DNA of 64,000 bases from Cacconaster sp045601245 (GCA_045601245.1 JAZRZH010000028.1:33948-97947), one strand, 5' to 3'. Positions 33,978 to 42,612 are shown, counted from the stretch's first letter. The notes: a model not told the origin generated them from the sequence alone. Made by a program: numbers and translations.

Positions 33978-35084
33978 ATGCTTACTCTCATCAAGAACGC
34001 TGATGTCTATGCACCGGAGCATCTCGGCAAGAAGGACATCCTCATCGCAAACGACAGAATCGAAAAAATCGACGATACCATCCGTATCTCCGGCGTGGAG
34101 TGCAAGAGAATCGACGTCAAGGGCCGCAAAGTCTCTCCTGGCCTTATCGACAAGCACGCCCATATCACCGGCGGTGGCGGAGAGTTCGGCTATGAGTCCT
34201 ATGCCACCGAACTCCAGGCCGAGGATTTCCTCAAGTGCGGTACCACGACCGTCATCGGTCTGCTCGGCACTGATGGTGTGCTCAAGGAATTGACCACCCT
34301 CTACGCCAAGGCCAAGGCCCTCGACACCAAGATGACAGCGTGGATGCTCACCGGTTCGTATGCCTTCCCTCCGAAGACCATCACCGGTGCCGTTGACAAG
34401 GATATCATCATGATTGACAAGGTGGTCGGCTGCAAGCTCGCCCTCAGCGACGACCGCGGTTCATTCCCTACCACCCCTGAACTCGAGCGCCTTATCGCGC
34501 AGTGCTGGAGAGGCGGTATGACCTCCCGCAAGGCCGGAATTCTCCACCTCCATATGGGAGCTCTCTCCACAGGTATTTCACAGCTCGTGGATATCTGCAA
34601 GCGCAATCCGCGCCTCCTGCCGCACGTATCCGTCACCCATTGCGGCCGCGCGGAGTCCCTTTTCAATGAGTGCTGCGAATGGGCGAAGATGGGCTCGTTC
34701 ATCGATTTCACTTCCGGCGGTTCAAGCTTCCTTGCTTCACGCGAAGACCTCGTGCTCGCGGCTCTCAAGAAGGGTGTGAGCGTTGACAATATCACCATCT
34801 CCACCGATGGCGGCGGCGGAGTCCGCAGGGTCGATCCGGTCACCGGCGAGGAGGTTTACGGCACAGCCACCGTGGACAGCAATCTCGTGATGCTCGTCAA
34901 TCTCGTTACCAGGTACGGCGTCAAGTTCGAGGATGCGCTGAAGTTCCTCACAGCCAACCCTGCCCGCGAGTACAGCCTCAAGACCAAGGGACATCTCGCC
35001 GCCGGCTACGATGCCGACCTCATCATCTGGAACGACGACTTCACCCTCAGGCAGGTGATTGCCAAAGGAAGCGTGATTCGTTAA
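33978..35084 (+). CDS. iadA: Beta-aspartyl (isoaspartyl) dipeptidase
   Basis: The protein is 368 aa of the amidohydrolase fold. Motifs are PGLIDKHAHITGGGGE (metal-binding HxH plus the Gly loop typical of IadA), a bridging Lys candidate in GCKLALSDDRGSF, HLHMGA, VTHCGRAESLF and the late STDGGGGV with the catalytic Asp. IadA hydrolyses isoaspartyl dipeptides formed when damaged proteins are broken down. It follows a DcuC-like carrier, which fits disposal of the released aspartate. The start ATG at 33978 keeps the N-terminal beta strand of the composite domain. Confidence 0.9.
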   Translation: MLTLIKNADVYAPEHLGKKDILIANDRIEKIDDTIRISGVECKRIDVKGRKVSPGLIDKHAHITGGGGEFGYESYATELQAEDFLKCGTTTVIGLLGTDGVLKELTTLYAKAKALDTKMTAWMLTGSYAFPPKTITGAVDKDIIMIDKVVGCKLALSDDRGSFPTTPELERLIAQCWRGGMTSRKAGILHLHMGALSTGISQLVDICKRNPRLLPHVSVTHCGRAESLFNECCEWAKMGSFIDFTSGGSSFLASREDLVLAALKKGVSVDNITISTDGGGGVRRVDPVTGEEVYGTATVDSNLVMLVNLVTRYGVKFEDALKFLTANPAREYSLKTKGHLAAGYDADLIIWNDDFTLRQVIAKGSVIR

Positions 35085-35102
35085 CGTCTCATTTATAGCG
35101 CT

Positions 35103-35148
35103 TTATGCAAAAGCCCTTGCGTCAATTGGCGCAAGGGCTTCTGCATAA
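35103..35148. repeat. CCTTGCGC-type hairpin A
   Basis: TTATGCA..AGCCCTTGCGTCA pairs with TGGCGCAAGGGCTT.TGCATAA. It lies 19 bp past iadA and may terminate it. A TCAG..TTTTGCCGATTACGG sequence follows, which recurs in loose form after hairpins C, D and E. Confidence 0.65.
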
Positions 35149-35206
35149 ATGCTTAATTGTCAGCATTTTGCCGATTACGGCAAAAGGAGCAACAATCTCT
35201 TCAAGC

Positions 35207-35463
35207 CTATTTCGTCACGGTGCCCATGAAGAGTATGGTGTTGTGGACATCAACGATGGCGTAGACGAACGGTCTGTCGGCGGTGAAGGTGCGGGGCAGA
35301 TCAGCCATAAAGCCCTGCCCGATTACAGAGGTAGCAGCAGCCACGGTGCCCTTTTCATTCACGGTAATCCGGGAAGACATCAGCAAATTATCGACATAGA
35401 TGCCTTCGTCTTCGAACATTCCGGAAAACTCACCGTGAGACTTGAACATTCTGGAGATGCCGA
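35207..35463 (-). pseudogene. Serpin gene remnant (C-terminal 84 codons)
   Basis: From LGISRMFKSHGEF to the stop, this fragment encodes the last third of a serpin, including the hinge (EKGTVAAATS), the reactive loop region and the closing DRPFVYAIVDVHNTILFMG. It differs from the intact serpin at 46772-48088 at only two residues (AAATS for AAASS, FVYAIV for FVYVIV). The first four-fifths of the gene are missing, and the 5' edge joins directly to an IS30 transposase fragment. There is no start codon with a plausible leader, so it is judged inactive. It lies downstream of the C10-like gene in the same orientation, where cassette 2 has its intact serpin. Confidence 0.85.
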
Positions 35464-35600
35464 GAGAGCACGAGGTGCGTGCACCTGTCATTTGTTGTCA
35501 TGATGGCACCCTTGCGGTTCTTGCCTATGATCGTGTCTATCTCAAAGTCTCCGAAGCGCTTCTTCTCGTCCACTACATCCGGTCTGAACAGTCCTTCATG
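35459..35600 (-). mobile_element. IS30-family transposase fragment
   Basis: Read on the minus strand, the segment encodes RPDVVDEKKRFGDFEIDTII, then GKNRKGAIMTTNDR, which is the start of the IS30 transposase DDE domain (the D of EIDTIIG is the first catalytic Asp). It lacks both the upstream helix-turn-helix part and the rest of the catalytic domain, and no terminal repeats are visible. It abuts the serpin fragment and is probably the scar of an insertion followed by deletion. Confidence 0.8.
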
Positions 35601-35621
35601 CCTAATTTGACACTGTGCAAA

Positions 35622-35651
35622 AGCCCCCCGGACAGCTTGTTCCGGAGGGCT
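35622..35651 (-). terminator. Terminator of the C10-like gene
   Basis: On the minus strand AGCCCTCCGGA / TCCGGGGGGCT forms a hairpin followed by TTTTG. It lies 36 bp past the stop of the C10-like gene. Confidence 0.65.
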
Positions 35652-35687
35652 GAAAAAAGCGTTAGTCGTAAAGTATAATCCTTACAT

Positions 35688-37223
35688 TTATCTCTGGCCG
35701 CCGCCGTTGCCGCCCGGCTCGCTTCCGTCCATACGGAAGGACAGCATTGCTTCACGGTTGGAATGGTCGAGTTCGCCGATATGCCAGTTGCCGGAATCAA
35801 CCACCCAGACATCATCGCCGGCTCCATTACTGCCCCAGTTCATTCCGAAGAATGAAGTCTGAGCATATGATTCGATAGCTGTAGGCAAATTACTATTGTG
35901 ATAAAGTGTCCAATGTGTAAGGTCATCCGGTCTGAAAATATATGTAGTGGTTACAATTCTGATACCGACACCACATCTATCCACGATGAAAGTGTATGGA
36001 TTTGTATACTGGGAGCCGCTGGAATGAATTATTGACGGAATGGAGTAATCCAACAACATCGATCTGATCTCATTATAAGGATTGACTCCGGAATTGTTGA
36101 ATCCGACAAGAAAACTCTTGAGTTCATACTCATCGTTAAGGGCGCGTTGGAGCGCTTCGAATTCGCCATACGAGTATCTTGCGCCGTATGTCATATCCAT
36201 CTTCTTGCCGATATTCGCCAGCATTACAGCAGCCATCCTGACGGAGTCTGAAGAATTGAAGAATGCCCAGTTGGCCGCAGATTTGTCAGTCTGCTCCATT
36301 CCGCTGCAAGCTGCATCATCATCAAAGAATGATGTCACGCTCGCATATTTGTACACCTCAGGGCAGCAGTCAGCTGCATGATGCATGAAATAAACCATCT
36401 GACCACCGGCGACAGCCTCGCTTCCGGCAGGTGCATGTCCACTGTTGTGATTGAATGGGCAATACTGGTTATAGTTGGACAACTCTCCCCATTTCGTCGT
36501 GGTAAGAGGACCAACTTGATTTGTAACAACATAGTCCTCAATTACGCCATATACCTCATAATGTCCCGGCTCAGGATGATAAGTCGTGTCCGGCCCGGAA
36601 CCGGCTTTGGTCAATGTGCTCAGATCCAATGGCTCAAAGAAGAAAGGTGTCGTTTCAAATTTCTCAGAAAGACGAGCTCCTTCATTAAGAATAGCCGTCC
36701 ACATCAGATAATTCTCCTTACCATACTTTATCTCTCCTGCATAAGAATGCAACGCAGCTATGTCTGCCGCAAGATCCTTGATATATCCTGCAAGATTCGG
36801 GTTGATTTCATCAAAATTGAACTGACCTCTTCCTGAAGCAATCACCGTTTCGGTGCGTTTGTCAGTAGAGAGTATCTCCCAGAAGTCAGGGAAATTGATA
36901 ATGTAGATGGATGGCGTTTCCGGATATTTTGGATAGGCGATGATTTCATAGTTGTTCTTCGAAGGATAGAACTGCGGCCTCTCCAAACCTCCTGCATTCT
37001 TTGCCCAGTTATATCCAAGTCGCTTGGACTTGAAAAAGATATAATTCTGGACTTCTTGATAGGAAACGCGGAAATCTTCCGGTCTCATCTCTTCATAACT
37101 TCTGGTTTCCTTTGTGTTATTGTACGCAGATTCACCATCCGTCCCATTATCCACAAAGTTATCTTTTGTACAGGACACACATATCAAAGCGGCCAGCACT
37201 GAAAATAAAAGGATTCGTTTCAT
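35688..37223 (-). CDS. C10 (streptopain-like) lipoprotein with both catalytic residues replaced
   Basis: The protein is 511 aa from the ATG at 37223, with lipobox CVSC (lipid Cys18). Residues about 40-150 resemble the C10 pro-domain. The mature part is recognisable from TTTKWGELSNYNQYCPFN (241-258), but the usual AGC(V/A) nucleophile motif reads PAGSEAVAGG, so the Cys is Ser268. The expected GHA-V-DGY histidine segment reads NPYTFIVDRCG, with Tyr410 at the His position. The later FGMNWGSNG (459-467) keeps the conserved Asn-Trp region. It is thus a probable pseudoprotease, perhaps a binding or decoy protein. It is third gene of cassette 1, 49 bp after the anti-sigma gene, and is predicted to be regulated by that sigma factor. 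A Gly-rich tail ends the protein. Confidence 0.75.
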   Translation of the reverse strand: MKRILLFSVLAALICVSCTKDNFVDNGTDGESAYNNTKETRSYEEMRPEDFRVSYQEVQNYIFFKSKRLGYNWAKNAGGLERPQFYPSKNNYEIIAYPKYPETPSIYIINFPDFWEILSTDKRTETVIASGRGQFNFDEINPNLAGYIKDLAADIAALHSYAGEIKYGKENYLMWTAILNEGARLSEKFETTPFFFEPLDLSTLTKAGSGPDTTYHPEPGHYEVYGVIEDYVVTNQVGPLTTTKWGELSNYNQYCPFNHNSGHAPAGSEAVAGGQMVYFMHHAADCCPEVYKYASVTSFFDDDAACSGMEQTDKSAANWAFFNSSDSVRMAAVMLANIGKKMDMTYGARYSYGEFEALQRALNDEYELKSFLVGFNNSGVNPYNEIRSMLLDYSIPSIIHSSGSQYTNPYTFIVDRCGVGIRIVTTTYIFRPDDLTHWTLYHNSNLPTAIESYAQTSFFGMNWGSNGAGDDVWVVDSGNWHIGELDHSNREAMLSFRMDGSEPGGNGGGQR

Positions 37224-37231
37224 GACATTAT

Positions 37232-37270
37232 GATTTTGATTTATTATTTGATGATTTTGATTTATTATTT
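37232..37270. repeat. Tandem 19-bp direct repeat
   Basis: GATTTTGATTTATTATTTG occurs twice with one base between (37232-37250 and 37252-37270), in the gap between the anti-sigma and C10-like genes. It is AT-rich and could be slippage-derived spacing. Confidence 0.6.
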
Positions 37271-37272
37271 GC

Positions 37273-38514
37273 TTACAAGATGAATCTGAGTCCCGTCTGA
37301 AGCATAAACATATACGGACTCTCATTGTATATTCCGCCTTCGTCACCATTATCAAAATGATATGAGAAGCCTGGTTCCAGATAGAAGCCGCAGTAATCGG
37401 CAAGGCGATACTGGTAACCGGCATATCCGGAAGCCGACCAGAAGAATCTTTCCGGTTTGAAAACAACCTTTTGGGATACTCCGACACATCTTTCCACCAT
37501 TCCTCCCGCCTTGGCATAGAATTCCGACCTGCCCATACTGCATATTCCGGCCTTGATGGCAAGCGGAATACCGATATGGTGATAGAATGTCTGTTTCGTT
37601 TTTCCGATTGCTGACACTTCAGCTGTCAGCTTTGAATAACTGATTCCGCTCTCAATGGCCAGACGAGGGAATATGTCATATGATAATGAAATGCCGGCAA
37701 TGACAGGAACAGAGGTCTGACGATGGACAGAGACTATTGAAGATGATGCTGAAGATGCAGGAATGTCATCACCAAATCCGCTCCTGACCTGTGCGACAGG
37801 ATGGCTATCATCACTACTGATTGCATTTGGAAAATAATATGTATCAAGATAATCACAACTTCCACCTTTGAAGGAAGCGGATCCGGAATTTACCGCTATG
37901 CTGAACCTTCTGCTGCGCGGTGTTTCGTCGTCCAGCGAAGCGATGTAGCGCTCCAGCGAAGCGGCATTGTCATGCTGGTGGATCTGCGGGGCGCTTTGCG
38001 GCGTTGGACGGGATTCCGGCTGGCTGGTAACGGATGAAGCCGCAGGCTGAGGTTCTGCTGGCAGTGAGGCAGCAGGCTCGGCGGTCTTGACTGTGGCGGT
38101 CTGCCCGGATGTCGCGGCAGAAGTTGCTGAACAGACGTCCGTATCCGGGCGGCTTTCCGCTGCGGAAGGAGCCGCTGCGACAAGCGACTTAGATGCCACC
38201 GGCCCGTCAGCCTCGGCAGCTGCGACTGCCTCGATCGGCTCCAGGGTCTCGACGGCAGCACTCTCCGCCATCAGGCAGCCTTCATTCTGCGGAGCATCGA
38301 CCGCCCCTTCCGGGAGCAGGAACAGCGCCGAGACAGCTGCAGCTGCGGCGAGGCCGGCCACCAGGGCGACGGTCCTGCGTGCACGGGCGCGGCGTCGCGC
38401 TCCTGCGGCGCGGGCCATTATGGCCTCGAAGGCGCCCTCCGGTGCTGTATCGCTGATGCCGCCTACCATTTCCTTGAGGTCGTTCAGCCAGTCTTCGTTA
38501 TTGTTCTGTATCAT
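37273..38514 (-). CDS. Predicted dual-membrane-spanning anti-sigma factor (Dma-like), cassette 1
   Basis: The protein is 413 aa. A 45-residue cytosolic head ends in an Arg-rich stretch (GARRRARARR), followed by one membrane helix (48-68, VALVAGLAAAAAVSALFLLP). Residues 70-195 form an Ala/Ser/Thr/Pro-rich periplasmic linker. From RRFSIAVNSG (about 202) to the C terminus GLRFIL the sequence alternates like an outer-membrane barrel (IESGISYSKL, SASGYAGYQYRL, FYLEPGFSYHF). Together these parts span both membranes. This matches the Dma-type anti-sigma factors described in Bacteroides, which hold a partner ECF sigma factor. The start overlaps the sigma gene by 17 bp. Residues 28-80 are nearly identical to the cassette 2 paralogue. 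Confidence 0.75.
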   Translation of the reverse strand: MIQNNNEDWLNDLKEMVGGISDTAPEGAFEAIMARAAGARRRARARRTVALVAGLAAAAAVSALFLLPEGAVDAPQNEGCLMAESAAVETLEPIEAVAAAEADGPVASKSLVAAAPSAAESRPDTDVCSATSAATSGQTATVKTAEPAASLPAEPQPAASSVTSQPESRPTPQSAPQIHQHDNAASLERYIASLDDETPRSRRFSIAVNSGSASFKGGSCDYLDTYYFPNAISSDDSHPVAQVRSGFGDDIPASSASSSIVSVHRQTSVPVIAGISLSYDIFPRLAIESGISYSKLTAEVSAIGKTKQTFYHHIGIPLAIKAGICSMGRSEFYAKAGGMVERCVGVSQKVVFKPERFFWSASGYAGYQYRLADYCGFYLEPGFSYHFDNGDEGGIYNESPYMFMLQTGLRFIL

Positions 38515-39043
38515 TGTTCTTGAGATATTCCTTAATTTTTGCCGCCAGCACCTTGCGGGCCTTTGCCAGTTGCGAGGATGATGATTTCTCCTTTATGCCG
38601 AGCCTTTCGGCCACTTCCCTGTGGGAGAGATTCTCGAAGAGGCAGAGGTTGACGACCGCCCTGGCATTTGCCGGAAGTTCGCTGACGAACTGTCTGAGTT
38701 TCTCCGCAGGCACTGTCCTCACCTCCTCCCGTGTCGGCTCAGCGATATCCATGACCGACTCCAGCGATACCGATATCTCTTTTTTGCGGAGCTGCGACAA
38801 TGCACTGTTTGCCATCACTTTTGTCGCCCAGGCACTCAATGAGCCCTTCCCTCTGTAAGAGAAACCCCCGATGCCGTTGACAATCTTCACAAATCCTTCC
38901 TGAAATACATCTTCGGCATTCCGGGTGTTGCCGAGATAGCGCCTGCAGATAGACATCAACTGCGGCGAGAGCGCATCATACAACTCTCTGAACGCTGTTT
39001 GATCGCCTTTGTGGCACCGATCGACAAGTTCCCTTTCATCCAT
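38498..39043 (-). CDS. ECF RNA polymerase sigma factor, cassette 1
   Basis: The protein is 181 aa. Region 2 (about 10-80) shows FRELYDALSPQLMSICRRYLGNTRNAEDVFQEGFVKIV, and region 4 (about 115-170) shows LPANARAVVNLCLFENLSHREVAERLGIKEKSSSSQLAKARKVL, the expected helix-turn-helix. The SSSSQL form is typical of Bacteroidota sigma-70 factors paired with barrel-type partners. It overlaps the downstream anti-sigma gene by 17 bp. It probably directs transcription of its own cassette. A candidate self-recognition motif lies at 39063-39078. Confidence 0.9.
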   Translation of the reverse strand: MDERELVDRCHKGDQTAFRELYDALSPQLMSICRRYLGNTRNAEDVFQEGFVKIVNGIGGFSYRGKGSLSAWATKVMANSALSQLRKKEISVSLESVMDIAEPTREEVRTVPAEKLRQFVSELPANARAVVNLCLFENLSHREVAERLGIKEKSSSSQLAKARKVLAAKIKEYLKNNDTEQ

Positions 39044-39062
39044 TGCTGCTATCTAAACGCAG

Positions 39063-39078
39063 AAATGCGGAAATACGG
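39063..39078 (-). promoter_or_regulatory. Candidate ECF promoter motif upstream of cassette 1 sigma gene
   Basis: On the minus strand the region reads CCGTATTTCCGCATTT, ending 19 bp before the ATG. The cassette 2 sigma gene has CCGGATTTCGTGCATTT at a similar distance. No TAnnTTTG box is present in either. The shared form CCGnATTTC..GCATTT suggests autoregulation by the cassette sigma factors. Confidence 0.4.
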
Positions 39079-39084
39079 CAATAT

Positions 39085-39522
39085 TTATCGCTTGTTTTTG
39101 AAAAATTCCGTCATCTGCGCTGCGCATTCGTCCGCGAGGATGCCGGAGAGGACTTCGGTCTTAGGGTGCAGCAGGGACGGGGTGAAGCCGGAGAAGCCGC
39201 GCTTGACATCCGGAGCGCCATAGACTATGCGGCCGACCTGGGCCCAGGCAAGGGCGGCGGCGCACATCGGGCAGGGTTCGACCGTCACGTAGAGTGTGCA
39301 GTCGTTGAGGTATTTGCCGCCGATGTATCCGGCGGCCATTGTGATGGCCTGCATCTCCGCATGGGCCGTCACGTCATTGAGGGTCTCTGTGAGATTGTGG
39401 GCGCGTGCAATGATGCGGCCGTTGCACACTATCACCGCACCGACCGGCACTTCGCCTTCGGAGGCGGCCTGAACGGCCTCCTTCAGGGCTTCGCGCATAT
39501 ATCCCGCATCATCCATTGCCAT
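39085..39522 (-). CDS. tadA: tRNA adenosine(34) deaminase
   Basis: The protein is 145 aa. The zinc-binding cytidine-deaminase-like motifs are complete: HAEMQAI (His and catalytic Glu) and PCPMCAAAL. The TadA-specific context HNLTETLNDVTAHAE is present. It converts A34 to inosine in tRNA-Arg. It follows the DUF5106 gene by 5 bp. An alternative ATG two codons downstream is equally possible. The cassette 1 sigma gene begins 41 bp further on in the same direction, so read-through is possible. Confidence 0.93.
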   Translation of the reverse strand: MAMDDAGYMREALKEAVQAASEGEVPVGAVIVCNGRIIARAHNLTETLNDVTAHAEMQAITMAAGYIGGKYLNDCTLYVTVEPCPMCAAALAWAQVGRIVYGAPDVKRGFSGFTPSLLHPKTEVLSGILADECAAQMTEFFKNKR

Positions 39523-39527
39523 AAGCG

Positions 39528-40457
39528 CTATTTGTTGAGAAGCGCCATCACCTGCTCCAGCGGGGCATCCTTGCAGATGACGCGCTTCTGTCCGTCGAGA
39601 AGGTAGAGCGAAGGTATGGCCTTGATATAGTAAATGACATCCCTGTGCAGGATGTTATCAGCGTCGAATCCGTTGATCCATTCGGCCGGGTAATGCGACA
39701 TATAGCCGTACCATTCCGAAAGGTCGGAGTCAGGGTAGATATTGAGCACTTTCAGGCTGCCGCTTGCGATGAGTCCGCTGATGTGCTGCGAAGAGGAGAG
39801 CGCGTCGATGATCTCCTTGCAGTTCTCGCAGCCAGGATTGCTGAAGAAGAGCAGGATGCGGTCTGCCTCGACTGCGTGCAGAGTGCCCGTGCGGCCGTTC
39901 TTGAGGGTGTATGTGAAGTCATTCGCGACAGTGCCGAGGCGGTTGAGGGAGAGTTTCGGCAACTCATAGGACGCCTTTGATTTCTGAGTCCCGTCGGTCA
40001 GGTCGGATGCGAGTATTTTCTGAATGACGGGCAGATAGAACTCTTCGTTGCGGTACGGGGAGTTCGGGTCGTCCAGGTAATGGCTGTTCAGGTCGAGGAA
40101 GCGCTCGAACATCTTCGCGTCAGGCTCCGCGACCTGCGCCCTCTCCGCCATCGCCATCAGCGAATCCTGCGCGCGCAGAGCCACTTCCACCGGGACTTCG
40201 TTGAGCATTGCTATATAGTTGGCGAATGCGCCCTCCACTATACTGTCGTCGCCGTACTGGTCCACGGAAGCAAAATATCTGTTCCAGAAATGGGTCACGG
40301 CATATTGCTGCCTTTCCTGCGGATCCTGCATCATCGAAGGGATTTCCGGATACGGGAAACCTGCCGGCGGCTCGCTCTTTGCCTTGGTTTTGTTGTGATT
40401 GCCGCCACAGGAGACGAGGCAGAGGATGGTCAGGGTCAGTATCGCGAATTTTTTCAT
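39528..40457 (-). CDS. Thioredoxin-like lipoprotein (DUF5106 type)
   Basis: The protein is 309 aa with lipobox LVSC (lipid Cys17). The N-terminal half (about 40-165) is helical and resembles DUF5106 (FPYPEIPSMMQDPQERQQYAVTHFWNRY). The C-terminal half is a thioredoxin-like fold with LLFFSNPGCENCKEIID, giving a CENC redox motif, and a cis-Pro candidate in AIPSLYLLD. It is probably an envelope thiol reductase or isomerase. It is followed by tadA after 5 bp, and the pairing has no obvious functional logic. Confidence 0.82.
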   Translation of the reverse strand: MKKFAILTLTILCLVSCGGNHNKTKAKSEPPAGFPYPEIPSMMQDPQERQQYAVTHFWNRYFASVDQYGDDSIVEGAFANYIAMLNEVPVEVALRAQDSLMAMAERAQVAEPDAKMFERFLDLNSHYLDDPNSPYRNEEFYLPVIQKILASDLTDGTQKSKASYELPKLSLNRLGTVANDFTYTLKNGRTGTLHAVEADRILLFFSNPGCENCKEIIDALSSSQHISGLIASGSLKVLNIYPDSDLSEWYGYMSHYPAEWINGFDADNILHRDVIYYIKAIPSLYLLDGQKRVICKDAPLEQVMALLNK

Positions 40458-40557
40458 AACTTTATCGTGTCATTTTGTCAGTCAGCGGCAAATGGCACTC
40501 ATTTTGCCGAACCGAAGACCGTTATTTGAATTACAAAAATACCAAAATATAAATATT

Positions 40558-40830
40558 ATGACAATAAAACCATTGGCAGACAGAGTTCTCATCGAGGCCA
40601 AAGAGGCTGAGACGAAGACAGCAAGCGGATTGTATATCCCCGACACAGCAAAGGAAAAGCCCCAGCAGGGCACAGTAATCGCCGTAGGCGGCGGCAAGAA
40701 GGACGAGCCTATGGAACTCAAGGAGGGTGACACCGTGCTTTACGGCAAATATGCCGGCACAGAGGTAACCGTAGACGGGAAGAACTATCTCATTATGCGT
40801 CAGAGCGACGTCGTTGCAATCATCAAATAA
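40558..40830 (+). CDS. groES: Co-chaperonin GroES
   Basis: The protein is 90 aa from the ATG at 40558. It starts MTIKPLADRVLIEAKEAETKTASGLYIP with the mobile loop, and contains GTVIAVGGG and DTVLYGKYAGTEV, ending in VVAIIK. It caps the GroEL cavity during protein folding. groEL follows after 14 bp, with an AGGAGG-like element (aaaggaggaatcaatt) in between. No CIRCE inverted repeat is visible upstream. Confidence 0.97.
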   Translation: MTIKPLADRVLIEAKEAETKTASGLYIPDTAKEKPQQGTVIAVGGGKKDEPMELKEGDTVLYGKYAGTEVTVDGKNYLIMRQSDVVAIIK

Positions 40831-40844
40831 AGGAGGAATCAATT

Positions 40845-42473
40845 ATGGCAAAGGATATCAAATTCAATACTGAAGCGCGCAACCTTATGAAGGAGGGTGC
40901 TGACGCTCTTGCTGATGCAGTAAAGGTAACCCTCGGCCCTAAGGGTCGCAACGTGGTCATCGACAGGAAGTTCGGTGCCCCTCACGTAACCAAGGACGGT
41001 GTTACCGTAGCCAAGGAGATCGAGCTCGAGGACCGCTTCCAGAATATGGGTGCGCAGATGGTCCGCGAAGTCGCTTCCAAGACCAACGACCAGGCAGGTG
41101 ACGGTACCACCACCGCCACTGTCCTCGCACAGGCCATCATCGGCGTGGGTCTCAAGAATGTCGCAGCGGGTGCAAATCCAATGGACCTCAAGCGCGGTAT
41201 CGACAAGGCTGTGGAGGCTGGTGTAGCGGGCCTCAAAAAGCAGAGCAAGGAAGTCGGTGACGACTATTCCAAGATCGAGCAGGTCGGCACTATCTCCGCA
41301 AACAATGACAACTATATCGGCAAGCTCATCGCCGATGCGATGGAGAAGGTCAAGAAGGACGGCGTGATCACCGTCGAGGAGGCCAAAGGCACCGATACTG
41401 AGGTCAAGGTCGTAGAGGGCATGCAGTTCGACCGCGGTTACATTTCCGCATATTTCATGACAAATCCTGACAAGATGGAGGCGGTACTCGACCAGCCGAG
41501 CATCCTGATCACAGATAAGAAGATCTCCACTATGAAGGACCTTATGCCGGTCCTCGAGCCGATCGCACGCGAAGGCAAGTCCCTCCTCATCATTGCTGAG
41601 GATATCGACGGTGAGGCTCTTACAACACTCGTGGTCAACAAACTCCGCGGCACTCTCAAGATCGCCGCTGTCAAGGCTCCGGGATTTGGCGACCGCCGCA
41701 AGGAGATGCTTCAGGATATCGCCACCCTTACAGGCGCTGTCGTAGTATCCGAGGAGAGAGGTTTCACCCTCGAAAACTGCACTCCTGATATGCTCGGCAA
41801 GGCTGAGAAGGTTGTAGTCGACAAGGAGAACACCACCATCGTCAACGGTGCCGGCGACAAGGCCGCCATCGAGGACCGCGCTGCACAGATCCGTCAGCAG
41901 ATCGCCGCTACCAAGAGCGATTATGACCGCGAGAAGCTTCAGGAGCGTCTCGGCAAGCTCGCCGGCGGTGTGGCTGTCCTCTATGTGGGCGCCGCTTCCG
42001 AGGTTGAGATGAAGGAGAAGAAGGACCGCGTCGAGGATGCGCTCAATGCCACCCGCGCCGCTGTCGAGGAGGGTATCATCCCGGGCGGCGGTGTCGCTCT
42101 CGTACGCGCCACCAGGGCTCTCGCCAAGCTCAAGGGCGAGAATGAGGATGAGACGACCGGTATCAATATCGTTGCGCGCGCCATCGAGGCTCCGATCCGC
42201 ACCATCGCCGAGAATGCCGGCAAGGAAGGCAGCGTGATTGTCAACAATGTCAAGGAAGGCAAGGGTGATTTCGGATACAATGCCCGCACCGACAAGTATG
42301 AGAATCTCTTCACAACCGGTGTCATCGACCCGACCAAGGTTGTCCGCGTGGCTCTTCAGAACGCAGCTTCAGTAGCAGGTATGTTCCTGACCACCGAATG
42401 CGCCCTGGCCGACATCAAGGAGGAGACTCCGGCAATGCCGCCTATGAACCCGGGTATGGGCGGGATGATGTAG
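40845..42473 (+). CDS. groEL: Chaperonin GroEL
   Basis: The protein is 542 aa, of normal length. Signature parts are VTLGPKGRNVVIDRKFGAPHVTKDGVTVAKEIEL, DGTTTATVLAQAII (nucleotide site with the catalytic Asp), KAPGFGDRRKEMLQDIA, AAVEEGIIPGGGVALVRA and the GGM-type C terminus (MPPMNPGMGGMM). It forms the double-ring folding chamber with GroES. A strong terminator follows at 42512-42558. Confidence 0.98.
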   Translation: MAKDIKFNTEARNLMKEGADALADAVKVTLGPKGRNVVIDRKFGAPHVTKDGVTVAKEIELEDRFQNMGAQMVREVASKTNDQAGDGTTTATVLAQAIIGVGLKNVAAGANPMDLKRGIDKAVEAGVAGLKKQSKEVGDDYSKIEQVGTISANNDNYIGKLIADAMEKVKKDGVITVEEAKGTDTEVKVVEGMQFDRGYISAYFMTNPDKMEAVLDQPSILITDKKISTMKDLMPVLEPIAREGKSLLIIAEDIDGEALTTLVVNKLRGTLKIAAVKAPGFGDRRKEMLQDIATLTGAVVVSEERGFTLENCTPDMLGKAEKVVVDKENTTIVNGAGDKAAIEDRAAQIRQQIAATKSDYDREKLQERLGKLAGGVAVLYVGAASEVEMKEKKDRVEDALNATRAAVEEGIIPGGGVALVRATRALAKLKGENEDETTGINIVARAIEAPIRTIAENAGKEGSVIVNNVKEGKGDFGYNARTDKYENLFTTGVIDPTKVVRVALQNAASVAGMFLTTECALADIKEETPAMPPMNPGMGGMM

Positions 42474-42511
42474 TCCGGTCATCGGGCCAATCGGGCCATC
42501 AGGCCAATAAA

Positions 42512-42558
42512 AAAGAGAAGTGCAAATACCAGGTGTTTTGCACTTCTCTTTGCTTTTT
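42512..42558 (+). terminator. Terminator of groES-groEL
   Basis: A 15-bp stem (AAAGAGAAGTGCAAA / TTTGCACTTCTCTTT) with a 10-nt loop is followed by a T-rich tail (TGCTTTTTT). Its upper half is one of the TGCAAAT-type hairpins, so the repeat family appears to have been used as a terminator here. Confidence 0.75.
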
Positions 42559-42569
42559 TGCCTATGGTC

Positions 42570-42597
42570 ACGTGCAAATATGCCGGTATTTGCACGT
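42570..42597. repeat. TGCAAAT-type hairpin
   Basis: ACGTGCAAATATGCCGGTATTTGCACGT is nearly a perfect palindrome. It is related to the hairpins at 19550-19629 and 42518-42545. Confidence 0.6.
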
Positions 42598-42612
42598 CGC
42601 TGTCACCCAAAA

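Noticed and set aside
35207..35491. A functional small serpin
   Set aside because: Only the C-terminal third is present and it joins an IS30 fragment; a serpin cannot fold without the missing core.
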